Assembly (NCBI GenBank): GCA_023384675.1
Contig: JAHDVK010000003.1
Location: 225,000 to 288,999, forward strand
Direction: 5' to 3'
Source of the DNA: Bryobacteraceae bacterium
GTDB taxonomy: Bacteria; Acidobacteriota; Terriglobia; Bryobacterales; Bryobacteraceae
Length of the DNA stretch: 64,000 nt
Shown: piece after piece, positions 18,277 through 26,155 of the stretch
Layout of the letters: each line of letters starts with the position of its first letter
How positions within the stretch are numbered: the stretch's first letter is position 1
Notes under the pieces: model-generated
What the model saw: the letters and a program-made list of their open reading frames with translations, nothing else
Databases searched by the model: none
Told to the model about the DNA's origin: nothing
Translations under genes and position numbers: made by a program

Positions 18277-19473
18277 CTAGCTGCGCCCGCCCTGCGCCTT
18301 CACCGGCGCGCCGTCGGTCAGCAGCGGCACGTTCGACACCGCCACCACCGCGCCCGCCTCCACCGTGCCCTCCGGCACCTCCACCCAGCCATTGGACCCG
18401 AGCACCTCCGTAATGCGCCGCTCCACCGCCTTGCCGTTCTCGATCGTGAAAAACTTGTTCAACCCCGCCACGGTGTAGACCGCGTCCGAGGGAACCGCGA
18501 TCACCGGCGCCGCCTTCGCCGTGATCAGCCGCACCTGCACGAACGATCCCGGCTTCAACCGCCCGTCGGCCTGCGACAGCCGCGCTTCCGCTGACAAGGT
18601 CCGCGAGCGCGCATCCAGCGAAGGGTTCAACTCCCGCACCACCGCCTTGAACTCCTGAGCGGGCGCGGCCTCGGTCGTGAACTTCAGCTCCGTCCCCACG
18701 CGCACATCGCTCACCGCGGATTCCGGGATCTCCACCCGCAGCCGCAACGGCGAAGTCTTCACAATCGTCAGCACCGGCACGTTCTCCTTGATGAACTGCC
18801 CCGGCGACACGTGCTTCACCGATACCGCCCCGTCGAACGGCGCCACGATGGTCGCGTCCTTCACTCGCTTCTCAGCCAGTTGGACTTCCGCCCGCAGCGC
18901 CCGCAGGCTCGCAAGCTGCGTCCGCATTTCATCCCGCATCGCATCGTATCCCGCCTGCCTCGCCTGCATCCCCCGCTCGGCTTCCTCGAACCGTTCGCGC
19001 GAGATATCCCCCGTCTCCACCAGCTTCCGCGACCGCTCGAAACGCGCCCGCGCATCCTCAAGCTGCGCCTTCGCCTGCCGCATCCCCGCGGTCGATTCGG
19101 GATCCTCGGCCGCGCCCGGCTCCAAACCCAGCCGCGCCATCGCCTGCGCCAGCGCCGAACGCGCCCGCTCCACCTGCAGGCTCAATTCGGTCGTGTCCAA
19201 CTGCGCCACCACCTGCCCGCGCCGCACCGGCTGGCCGAAATCCACTTCAATCGACTTCACCCGGCCCGCGACCTCACTCGACACGGTGGTCGCCTCGTCC
19301 GGATGCAGCGATCCGGTCACCATCAGGAACTTCTCCACCGTGCGGGCTTCCGTCAGTCCTGTCTTCACCGTCAGCGCTTCCGGCGCGGCCGCCGCCTTCA
19401 CTTCCTCGGTTTTCTTGCCGCAGCCGGCGAAAAGCAGCGCGGCGCAAATGATAATTCCCGTATATTTTGGCAT
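18277..19473 (-). CDS. Membrane fusion (adaptor) lipoprotein of the RND pump
   Basis: The 398-residue protein is the periplasmic adaptor linking pump to channel. Its N terminus is a lipoprotein signal with a lipobox cysteine (ALLFAGCGKK). It then has a barrel-sandwich half (VEVDFGQPVRRGQVVAQLDT, in two parts), a long helical hairpin, and the matching half (KDATIVAPFDGAVSVKHVSP). I start it at ATG 19473; the frame stays open to 19608, but that would run through the end of tetR and hide the lipobox. AAAGGTGG lies about a dozen bases upstream. It lies 27 bases after tetR on the same strand. Confidence 0.93.
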   Translation of the reverse strand: MPKYTGIIICAALLFAGCGKKTEEVKAAAAPEALTVKTGLTEARTVEKFLMVTGSLHPDEATTVSSEVAGRVKSIEVDFGQPVRRGQVVAQLDTTELSLQVERARSALAQAMARLGLEPGAAEDPESTAGMRQAKAQLEDARARFERSRKLVETGDISRERFEEAERGMQARQAGYDAMRDEMRTQLASLRALRAEVQLAEKRVKDATIVAPFDGAVSVKHVSPGQFIKENVPVLTIVKTSPLRLRVEIPESAVSDVRVGTELKFTTEAAPAQEFKAVVRELNPSLDARSRTLSAEARLSQADGRLKPGSFVQVRLITAKAAPVIAVPSDAVYTVAGLNKFFTIENGKAVERRITEVLGSNGWVEVPEGTVEAGAVVAVSNVPLLTDGAPVKAQGGRS

Positions 19474-19499
19474 GGTTATCTGAATTCCACCTTTAATTC

Positions 19500-20147
19500 C
19501 TACGTGCGTTTGCGGATTCCGTTCAAATAAATACCGACAAATTCCTTCACCACCGCTTCCTTCGTCACGCCCGGCAGCTTGCAGCCCAGAATCTTCGTGA
19601 GCATGCACGCGTGCGCCACCGGCCCCAGCAGCGCTTCGGCCGCCAGCATCGGATGCATTTCACGGAATTCGCCCGCCTCCATCCGTGATTCCACTACACG
19701 CACCAGATGGTCCAGCAGGAGACCCAGCGCGCGCTCGTGCCACAGATCCGACAGCTCATCCCCTTCCAGGGCGCTGAACATCAACAACCGGATGTGGCGC
19801 GTGTCCTCTTCATACCAATCCCAGATATGAGACACCAGCCAGCGGAAATACTGTTCGTCCGTCGCGCCATCCGGCAGTTCTTCCAGGCGCGCTTCGAACC
19901 GGTTGGTCACCTGTTCCAGCATGTGCTCAACAATGGCCAGATAGAGATCGCGCTTCGTCGCAAAGTGTTGATAAAGAACAGGTTCAGTAACTCCGACCGC
20001 CGCCGCCAACTCCCGCGTGGTCGTGCCCCGAAAACCGTTCTGGCTGAAGAGTTCCACCGCCGCTTCGATGATCGCGGCGCGCCTCTCGACGCTCGTCATC
20101 CGCTGCCGCGGCGCTGCCGCCTGTCCGCCACTAGTGTTCGCTAACAT
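19500..20147 (-). CDS. TetR-family transcriptional regulator of the efflux operon
   Basis: The 215-residue protein has a clear TetR N-terminal helix-turn-helix: RRAAIIEAAVELFSQNGFRG, then TTTRELAAAVGVTEPVLYQH, then FATKRDLYLAIVEHML. The C-terminal ligand-binding part is all helical. It is the first gene of the efflux run, transcribed in the same direction, so it most likely represses its own operon and releases it when a pump substrate binds. A candidate operator lies directly before its start codon. Confidence 0.92.
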   Translation of the reverse strand: MLANTSGGQAAAPRQRMTSVERRAAIIEAAVELFSQNGFRGTTTRELAAAVGVTEPVLYQHFATKRDLYLAIVEHMLEQVTNRFEARLEELPDGATDEQYFRWLVSHIWDWYEEDTRHIRLLMFSALEGDELSDLWHERALGLLLDHLVRVVESRMEAGEFREMHPMLAAEALLGPVAHACMLTKILGCKLPGVTKEAVVKEFVGIYLNGIRKRT

Positions 20148-20172
20148 AGCAGTTACTAAGATAGCGTAAACT
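20146..20172 (-). promoter_or_regulatory. Candidate TetR operator and -10 box upstream of tetR
   Basis: Plus-strand bases 20151-20156 read AGTTAC and 20165-20172 read GTAAACT, an inverted repeat with one unpaired base. An ATAGC direct repeat (20146-20150 and 20161-20165) overlaps it. The minus strand carries TATCTT as a possible -10 box inside it. The position, touching the tetR start codon, fits autorepression. Lack of a tested binding motif keeps this tentative. Confidence 0.4.
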
Positions 20173-20244
20173 AACTTGGCGGCGCAAGATCTTTTCGCCG
20201 TTGGCCCGCAAAAGTTACACGCGAAAACGAGGACGCAAGCGGGT

Positions 20245-20646
20245 CTAGTCGCGGACGATTAGTTTCAGATGTGAACGGCGCGAGTTCCAGTGCAGTTCGT
20301 GGACCTGGGAGACGGTGTCGAGCAACTCCTCGAAGGCGGCTTCGTCGTACTCGCGGAGCTGCTCCGGTTGCTGGAAGATGATGGCCCAGCCTTGCTGCTG
20401 GTCCCGCAGCGGCAGCGCCGTTAGCGCTTCGCGCACCGTGCCGCCGGCGGCCAGCACCGCCAGCGTCTTTTCGCGTAACGAAACGGCGTCCCAGACGCCC
20501 GCCAGCACCACCACCTCAAACGCCCGCGCTTTCAGCGCAGCGGGCAGCGCCGCCCACAGTTCCGCGCTCGTGGAGGGATCGAGCCACACGACGGGATTCG
20601 CCGGATCCTCCACCCGCGCCACAATCTGATCGATTCGTTGGCCCAT
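20245..20646 (-). CDS. Small protein, possibly barstar-like
   Basis: The 133-residue protein (from ATG 20646; an in-frame start at 20685 would add 13 residues) shows a pattern reminiscent of barstar, the barnase inhibitor: a strand (FEVVVLAGVW), a helix (SLREKTLAVLAAG), a GWAIIFQQPEQLREYDEAAF segment and a final strand (HLKLIVRD). The signature aromatic-GNWDAL loop of barstar is not present, so the family call is weak. No ribonuclease gene lies next to it. It is divergent from the TIM-barrel isomerase gene. Confidence 0.5.
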   Translation of the reverse strand: MGQRIDQIVARVEDPANPVVWLDPSTSAELWAALPAALKARAFEVVVLAGVWDAVSLREKTLAVLAAGGTVREALTALPLRDQQQGWAIIFQQPEQLREYDEAAFEELLDTVSQVHELHWNSRRSHLKLIVRD

Positions 20647-20699
20647 CCCGTTCCCAGTCCCCCTATTATGCGATACACTCCCCAATCAAGGAGCCAGCC

Positions 20700-21620
20700 A
20701 TGCCCATCACCTGCACCCGCCGCGCCGTCTTCGCTCTGCCCGCCCTCGCCTTCGCCGCGCCGCGCACCAAGATGACGATCCACCTGTCCGCGGGTTCGAT
20801 CGGGGTGAAAGCCGATCAACATCAGGCGCTCGATTACGCCCACCGGTTCGGCTACGAGGCGATTGATGCGCAAACCGGCTTTCTAAGCGCCTTGGATGAC
20901 GCGAAATTGCGCGATTTTCGCGCTGAAATGCAGGCAAAAAACATCGTTTGGGGCACCTCCGGGCTTCCCGTGGACTTCCGCACCAGCGAGGAAAACTTCG
21001 CGAAGACCCTGGGACTGTTCCCCGCCCAGTGCGCCGCATTGCAGCGCGCCGGGGCCACGCGCGTCTGCACCTGGATCTCCCCTACCCACAACGACTTACC
21101 GTATCTGGCCAACCTCCGCCTGCACGCGCGCCGCCTGCGCGAGTGCGCCCGCATCGCCGGCGACCACGGCTGCCGCATCGGCCTCGAATATGTCGGCCCC
21201 AAAACCTCCTGGACCGCCCGGCGCTTCCCCTTTGTCCACAGCATGAAACAGATGAAGGAGCTCATCGCCGAAATCGGCCTGGGCAACGTGGGTTTCGTTT
21301 TGGATTCCTGGCACTGGTACTGCGCGGGCGAAACCGTGGACGACCTGAAGACCCTCACATCGTGGGACATCGTCAGCGCGGACCTCAACGACGCCCCCAA
21401 AGGCCGCACGCTCGAGGAACAAAAGGACCTGGAGCGCGAACTGCCCATGGCCACTGGCGTCATCGAGGTGTCCGGCTTCCTCAATACCCTCAATCAACTC
21501 GGCTGCGACGCGCCCGTGCGCTGCGAGCCATTCAATGCCGAGTTGCGTAAGATGCCGCCCGAGCAGGCCTTGGCTGCGACCGTTGCGGCCATGAAGAAGG
21601 CCTTCGACCTGATCCGATAA
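20700..21620 (+). CDS. Sugar phosphate isomerase/epimerase-like TIM-barrel protein with Tat-like leader
   Basis: The 306-residue product belongs to the xylose-isomerase-like AP_endonuc_2 fold. Family features are IGLEYVGPKTSW with its metal-binding Glu, GNVGFVLDSWHWYCAG with the conserved Asp and His, and DIVSADLNDAPKGRTLEEQK. The N terminus (TCTRRAVFALPALAFAAPR) looks like a short secretion leader with two arginines, perhaps Tat. AAGGAG lies 8 bases before ATG 20700. The substrate is unknown. The next gene starts three bases later and is probably co-transcribed. Confidence 0.8.
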   Translation: MPITCTRRAVFALPALAFAAPRTKMTIHLSAGSIGVKADQHQALDYAHRFGYEAIDAQTGFLSALDDAKLRDFRAEMQAKNIVWGTSGLPVDFRTSEENFAKTLGLFPAQCAALQRAGATRVCTWISPTHNDLPYLANLRLHARRLRECARIAGDHGCRIGLEYVGPKTSWTARRFPFVHSMKQMKELIAEIGLGNVGFVLDSWHWYCAGETVDDLKTLTSWDIVSADLNDAPKGRTLEEQKDLERELPMATGVIEVSGFLNTLNQLGCDAPVRCEPFNAELRKMPPEQALAATVAAMKKAFDLIR

Positions 21621-21623
21621 GCC

Positions 21624-22007
21624 ATGCCGATCATGCCCCTCATTGAGTACGCCGGCGCGAACGAAGAGGTCCGCGCGGTGTTCGACGATATCAAGCGCAC
21701 GCGCAACGTCGAGGACGTGAACAACTTCTGGAAGGTGCTCGCGAACCATCCGCCCACGCTGCGGCAGGTGTGGGAGGAAGTGAAACAGGTGATGGCCCCG
21801 GGCGCCCTGGATCCCCTGACCAAGGAACTGATCTACATCGCCGTGAGCGCCACCAACGGCTGCGAATACTGCACCACCACGCACACCGCCTCCGCGCGCA
21901 GTAAAGGCGCCACCGAAGCGCAGATCGCCGAGGCGCTCGCCGTCGCCGCGCTCGCCAACAAGACGAACCGCCTGGCCAACGGCTACCGCGTGCCGGTGGA
22001 TGCCTGA
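21624..22007 (+). CDS. AhpD-like carboxymuconolactone decarboxylase-family protein
   Basis: The 127-residue helical protein has the AhpD redox centre CEYCTTTHTASARSKGA, with two cysteines and the histidine relay residues. AhpD-type proteins act as small thiol peroxidases or disulfide reductases, sometimes with lipoyl groups. Interestingly, lipoyl synthase follows with overlapping coding sequence (the frame from 22000) or with its start 35 bases downstream at 22042. AhpD in mycobacteria is reduced by lipoylated enzymes, so the pairing may be meaningful. The gene follows the isomerase by three bases. Confidence 0.85.
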   Translation: MPIMPLIEYAGANEEVRAVFDDIKRTRNVEDVNNFWKVLANHPPTLRQVWEEVKQVMAPGALDPLTKELIYIAVSATNGCEYCTTTHTASARSKGATEAQIAEALAVAALANKTNRLANGYRVPVDA

Positions 22008-22041
22008 GTCCCGCCGCCGCAACGCTATCATCAAAGTAAGA

Positions 22042-22911
22042 GTGCTGGTCACGATCGACACCAAACCGCGCCGGCCCAGCTGGCTGAAGGCGCCCGCCCC
22101 TGTGGGGGAAAACTACCGCGAGTTGAAGGACCTGGTGCGGCGCCTGCGCCTGCACACGGTCTGCGAAAGCGCGGCCTGCCCCAACGTGGGCGAGTGCTGG
22201 AACCATCGCACCGCGACGTTCATGATCCTGGGCAACTACTGCACGCGCCGCTGCGGCTTCTGCGCCGTGCAAAAGGGCGCGCCGCTGGCGGTGGACCAGG
22301 ACGAACCGCGTCGCGTCGCCGAAGCGTGCGAGACGCTGGGGCTGAAATACGCCGTCATCACGAGCGTCAACCGCGACGACCAGCCCGACGGCGGCGCCTC
22401 GATCTTCGCCGCCACCATCCGCGCGATCCGCGAGCGCATTCCGGCCTGCCAGGTGGAAGTGCTGGTGCCGGATTTTCAGGGCTCGCGCGAAGCGATGGCC
22501 ATCGTCATGGACGCCGCGCCGGACGTGCTGAACCACAATATCGAAACCGTGCCGCGGCTCTACAAGCAGGTCCGCGCGGGCGCGCGCTTTGAACGTTCGC
22601 TCGACATGCTGGCCTATGCCCACCGCCTCCGCCCGGACATCCCCACCAAAAGCGGCCTGATGGCGGGCCTGGGCGAGACGAACGAAGAGGTGATCGAGGC
22701 GCTGCGCGCACTGCGCGCACACCATGTCTCGATCGCCACCATCGGCCAGTATCTGCGTCCCACGCCGGAACACCTGCCGGTGCTGCGCTACGCAGCGCCG
22801 GAGGAATTCGCCTCGTATCGCGAGGCGGGGTTGGCGATGGGCTTCGCGCACGTGGAATCGGGCCCGCTGGTGCGCAGCAGCTATCACGCCGCCGAAGCCG
22901 CCGGCGCTTGA
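22042..22911 (+). CDS. lipA: Lipoyl synthase
   Basis: The 289-residue radical-SAM enzyme inserts two sulphurs into octanoyl groups on E2 and H proteins. The family motifs are complete: HTVCESAACPNVGECW with the auxiliary-cluster cysteines, NYCTRRCGFCAVQKG with the CxxxCxxC cluster, and SVNRDDQPDGGASIF. The C-terminal serine close to the auxiliary cluster is in VRSSYHAAEA. I chose GTG 22042 because a TATCAT -10-like box sits at 22026-22031, just upstream, and the resulting N terminus is of usual length. The in-frame ATG at 22000 overlaps the AhpD gene and would add 14 residues. Confidence 0.95.
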   Translation: MLVTIDTKPRRPSWLKAPAPVGENYRELKDLVRRLRLHTVCESAACPNVGECWNHRTATFMILGNYCTRRCGFCAVQKGAPLAVDQDEPRRVAEACETLGLKYAVITSVNRDDQPDGGASIFAATIRAIRERIPACQVEVLVPDFQGSREAMAIVMDAAPDVLNHNIETVPRLYKQVRAGARFERSLDMLAYAHRLRPDIPTKSGLMAGLGETNEEVIEALRALRAHHVSIATIGQYLRPTPEHLPVLRYAAPEEFASYREAGLAMGFAHVESGPLVRSSYHAAEAAGA

Positions 22912-23003
22912 ACCAGCCCCGGCCGCAACCGGAAATAATGCCCCTGGATGAGAGGAATAGCTCTGAAATCACACGTATAGTGCAGGAGTGACACTCTCTA
23001 TCC

Positions 23004-23516
23004 ATGTCTGCCCAGTTTGACGACTTCAATGAGCAACCCATCGACCTGTCGCCGTTCGATGAGGATTACGCCCGGGCCGGGGTTCGCGCGCCCGAGAGCG
23101 CCGGGGATGCCATCCCCGATGGCAGCTACGACGTGCGCATCGAGGAGGCCCGGCTCAGCCGTACGCCGCGCACGAACAACCCGATGATCGTTTGGCGGCT
23201 GCGCATTCTGGGACCCACCCACGAGGGCGCGTCGCTCGTCAAGACCCGCGTCATCACCCACAAAACGCTTGGCTTCCTGAAGGAGGACCTCGAACTGCTC
23301 GGCATTCACATCGAGCGCATCTCCGACCTCGATCATCACCTCGGATCGTCGGTCGGCCGGGAGCTGAGAGTCTTCAAGAAGGTGGGCAGCACGGGCTGGA
23401 CGGACGTGTACTTCTCGCGGCCAAACTCGCGCGGCGCCGCTGCCAACGGGGGCGCCCTGCCCGGCGAACACGACCAGCCCGCCTACGCCGGTCTCGACGA
23501 CAACCTGCCGTTCTAA
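23004..23516 (+). CDS. DUF669-type protein with SSB-like acidic tail
   Basis: The 170-residue protein resembles DUF669, a small beta-rich family mostly found in phages next to recombination genes. Visible features are IPDGSYDVRIEEARLSRTPR, IVWRLRILGPTHEGASLVK and VFKKVGSTGWTDVYFSRP. The final residues are DDNLPF after a Gly/Pro/Ala linker, very like the DDDIPF tip by which SSB recruits repair proteins. Its job is probably to bind single-stranded DNA or partners of it. It ends with a four-base overlap against the convergent ThyX gene, near dut. Confidence 0.7.
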   Translation: MSAQFDDFNEQPIDLSPFDEDYARAGVRAPESAGDAIPDGSYDVRIEEARLSRTPRTNNPMIVWRLRILGPTHEGASLVKTRVITHKTLGFLKEDLELLGIHIERISDLDHHLGSSVGRELRVFKKVGSTGWTDVYFSRPNSRGAAANGGALPGEHDQPAYAGLDDNLPF

Positions 23517-24955
23517 CGGACCAGCGGATCCTCGACCTCGGGCGGGGTGGCTTCGATCAGCCGCCCGAGTTCCGGCTCGAGTTCTTCCATGCGCTGCTTC
23601 ATGGCCCACGCGATCGCGCGGTAGCTGAAGTGTCCCTTCACGCCGCTGCGCAGCCGGGCGATGTATTCGGCCTCGGCGAAGTCCATTTTGAACAGGAAAC
23701 GCGACCGCGCGGCGAACGGAAGCAGATATTCGCCCCCGGGCGGGTCGAGCGTGGCGGCGGTGTCCCGGGCGGCAGCGAGCGCGGCATGATAGGTCTCCTC
23801 CAACCCGGCTGCGCCGATGGCGGCGGGCGTGTCCCACCCGTGCGCCCAGCTAAACTCCTGCCGGAACTGCTGGCAGCGGCGGTGCCGGTGCATGTCGCGG
23901 TACGCGCCGATGTCGATCAGCATGTCATAGGCGTACAGCCCACCGCGGAACTCGCGCAGAAGTTCGTCGCGTTTGGTGCGGGATCGGAGCGCCACATCGA
24001 GCACTTCCGCCTGCCGGGCGCGGCTCCAGCCGCGAACCTCTTCGTAAAGACCGCGGAACGAGCGCTGGGTGACTGGATACAGCAACGTGGCCGCGATGTC
24101 GGGCAGGGTCTCCGTGGGCCGGGCCAACTCGACCAGGGGCCCAGACTCCGGCTGCTGCGCCGCGCGCAGGTTTTGCGCCGCCCACTGCGCGAGGGCCGTC
24201 CGCGCGGATGGCGGATAGGCGTCCGGGTCCACGTACTTCGCCAGCGTGGGGGCAAGCGGACTGCCCGGTGTGCCCTCCTCCCAGGTGCATTCCGGGGGCT
24301 CGGCGCAGGCCGTTGCCGTCTCGGCGCCGAGCTGGCGAAGCTCCTCATACGGCGCGCTCCGCCAGCGGCGGATCTGCCGCTCCAGCGTGCGGATGCTGGT
24401 CACTTGGCCTACGCCGGTCGGCACTCCCAGGAAAAGCAGATAACGCGCCACGTCGAACGCGCGCGCGGCGATGTTCCGCTGGTAGGCATCGGGCCTCATC
24501 GCCTCGGGGCGCGGCAGGCGCTCCTTGAGATGTTCCACCATCCGATCGTGGATCTGGCGGTAAGCTGCGATCAGCGCCGCGCCCGCCTGCCGGTATCGTG
24601 CGGCGGCCTGTTCGCCGAGTTCGGGCGGCGTCACGAAACCGGAGCGCGAGAAATCCTGATAGCGCGATGACCGGGCCTGGCCATCCCAAAGCTGTTCGTC
24701 CTCGATTTCAATCGCCGCCAGTTCGCTGATGCCCTCAAAGCATAGCGCCACGTGGCCGAGATCGGCGATCGACGCGTGCCCGTACTGAAAGTAGAAGCTG
24801 TCGAGAAACTTCGAGGAATCGTGCGCGCGCACCCAATCCAGCGAGGCGCGGATGGAATCGGGCGACCGGCTGTAGCGGGCCAGCGCGTACGCGAGCTTTT
24901 CCGCCGGCATCGGCCCGACGGCGATCACACGGGGGTTAACGGGTGTTTCGGCCAA
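23513..24955 (-). CDS. Double-domain ThyX-like FAD-dependent thymidylate synthase
   Basis: The 480-residue protein looks like two ThyX domains in one chain; ordinary ThyX is about 220-250 residues. The first half has FYFQYGHASIADLGHVALCF and ends its motif in ARSSRYQDF near residue 98, but the RHR triplet expected before it is missing. The second half has MHRHRRCQQFRQEFSW near residue 357, with RHR kept and the following serine pattern altered. ThyX makes dTMP from dUMP using FAD, NADPH and methylene-tetrahydrofolate. Its TTG start lies 23 bases from the divergent dut start. Whether it is active needs testing, but the context supports dTMP synthesis. Confidence 0.8.
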   Translation of the reverse strand: MAETPVNPRVIAVGPMPAEKLAYALARYSRSPDSIRASLDWVRAHDSSKFLDSFYFQYGHASIADLGHVALCFEGISELAAIEIEDEQLWDGQARSSRYQDFSRSGFVTPPELGEQAAARYRQAGAALIAAYRQIHDRMVEHLKERLPRPEAMRPDAYQRNIAARAFDVARYLLFLGVPTGVGQVTSIRTLERQIRRWRSAPYEELRQLGAETATACAEPPECTWEEGTPGSPLAPTLAKYVDPDAYPPSARTALAQWAAQNLRAAQQPESGPLVELARPTETLPDIAATLLYPVTQRSFRGLYEEVRGWSRARQAEVLDVALRSRTKRDELLREFRGGLYAYDMLIDIGAYRDMHRHRRCQQFRQEFSWAHGWDTPAAIGAAGLEETYHAALAAARDTAATLDPPGGEYLLPFAARSRFLFKMDFAEAEYIARLRSGVKGHFSYRAIAWAMKQRMEELEPELGRLIEATPPEVEDPLVR

Positions 24956-24957
24956 GA

Positions 24958-24970
24958 CGCTATCATAGCG
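24958..24970. promoter_or_regulatory. Palindrome with divergent -10 boxes between thyX-like gene and dut
   Basis: The sequence CGCTATCATAGCG is a perfect 13-base palindrome around one central base. It holds TATCAT on the plus strand and TATGAT on the minus strand, both acceptable -10 hexamers. From them the dut mRNA would have a leader of about six bases, and the thyX mRNA would start at or next to its TTG codon. The palindrome could also be a regulator site. Confidence 0.5.
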
Positions 24971-24978
24971 GTTTCGCC

Positions 24979-25410
24979 ATGAAGATCGCGATTCAACGCC
25001 TGCACCCCGCCGCGGAACTGCCCGCCTACGCCCACGGCCCCAATGAAGACGCCGGACTCGACCTGCGCGCCGTGGAGGATGTACTGCTGGAACCGGGCGC
25101 CGCCGCCCTGGTCCCCACCGGACTGGCCATCGAACTCCCGCCCGGCTACGAGGCGCAGATCCGTCCGCGCAGCGGGCTGGCGCTGAAACACTCCCTCACC
25201 ATCCCGAATGCCCCGGCGACCATCGACCCTGGCTACCGGGGAGAAATCAAAGTGATCGTGCTCAATCTGGGCCGCGTGCCTTACCAGGTGCATACGGGCG
25301 ACCGCATCGCCCAGATGGTGATCGCGCGTTATGAAGCAATCGAATGGGACGAACGCACGCTCAACGACAGCCATCGCGGCGCCGGCGGCTTTGGCAGTTC
25401 CGGCCGCTGA
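24979..25410 (+). CDS. dut: dUTP diphosphatase
   Basis: The 143-residue trimeric enzyme cleaves dUTP to dUMP, keeping uracil out of DNA and feeding thymidylate synthase. All five motifs are present: NEDAGLDLRAVED, PRSGLALKHSLTI, PATIDPGYRGEIKVIVLN with the catalytic Asp, RIAQMVIARYE, and the C-terminal RGAGGFGSSGR loop. ATG 24979 gives the family's N terminus; a frame extension to 24943 crosses the divergent gene start and is rejected. Together with the thyX-like gene it forms a dTTP supply pair. Confidence 0.96.
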   Translation: MKIAIQRLHPAAELPAYAHGPNEDAGLDLRAVEDVLLEPGAAALVPTGLAIELPPGYEAQIRPRSGLALKHSLTIPNAPATIDPGYRGEIKVIVLNLGRVPYQVHTGDRIAQMVIARYEAIEWDERTLNDSHRGAGGFGSSGR

Positions 25411-25412
25411 TC

Positions 25413-25841
25413 TTGACAACAACCCGGAGGGCGTCGCGCGGAAAACAGAAGGCACGGACGTCAATCGCTGATCCCATTGTTCCGCTGCATCAACCTCCGG
25501 CCTCCAAGCCAGTTCTGTCCGTCAAGTTCGGCCCCAAACAGAAGCCGCGGGCTGCGTACCTGGCCGCACTCGCATCGGTCAATGCCGGAGACTTGCAGAC
25601 TCTGTTTGAACGGACCACCGAATTGCACTGGAAGGATGCCGCGCAATTCGAGCTGGATCTGGAGCGCGAGGTCGCGCGGCAGATTGCGGAAATCCGCCAG
25701 TTTGCCCGGAGCCTGGCAGAGATGGGCATAGAAGGCCTGGACGGACTCAAGCTTCAGGTGTTGATTGAGATGGAGGATGGGCGCCGGTCCAAGACGCCCG
25801 GTCTGCCCGCGGTTGAACCGCGGGAGTTCACGCTGCCTTGA
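25413..25841 (+). CDS. Protein of unknown function after dut
   Basis: I do not recognise this protein of about 142 residues. It has a basic, poorly ordered first 45 residues, then a helical part (RAAYLAALASVNAGDLQTLF, QFELDLEREVARQIAEIRQF, ARSLAEMGIEGLDGLKLQVL). It may start at TTG 25413, two bases after the dut stop; a longer frame from 25344 would lie inside dut. No membrane segment is seen. Base composition is lower in GC than its neighbours. It could be co-transcribed with dut by readthrough. Confidence 0.5.
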   Translation: MTTTRRASRGKQKARTSIADPIVPLHQPPASKPVLSVKFGPKQKPRAAYLAALASVNAGDLQTLFERTTELHWKDAAQFELDLEREVARQIAEIRQFARSLAEMGIEGLDGLKLQVLIEMEDGRRSKTPGLPAVEPREFTLP

Positions 25842-26155
25842 CCGGCGCGGCCGGCGTCATGCGGGTGACGCGGTGCCACGCTTCCGGCGATGCGGACGGA
25901 TCGGCCGGATGGGGGATTCGAGGGGTCGATAGCCGCGTGCTGAGCGAGAAGGCTAAAGCTCGGCTGGGCTGAGGCGGCCCTCGGCTCTTCCTGCTCCTGA
26001 AATCAAAAATATCTCATGCCTGGCTGAAATTCCCGGCCCGGATTTGCCGCCTTCGTGGTATGTTGCCAACACTGGGATTTTCCATCCGCGGGGGCGCGCG
26101 GTTCTCCGCAGCCCCCGAATCGCCTGCCTGGAGTGCTGTCTGATGGAGGGGCGAC
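25842..26155. other. Gene-free stretch before the membrane protein
   Basis: I see no convincing gene here. A hairpin at 26088-26116 (GGGGGC pairing with GCCCCC around a GCGG/CCGC inner stem) lies about 40 bases before the next start codon, in the presumed leader. It has no T-run after it, so I do not call it a terminator. AT-rich bases around 26000-26020 may include the promoter. Confidence 0.5.

Noticed and set aside
26088..26116. GC-rich hairpin as a terminator
   Set aside because: No T-run follows on either strand and it lies close to the next start codon, so a leader structure is as likely.
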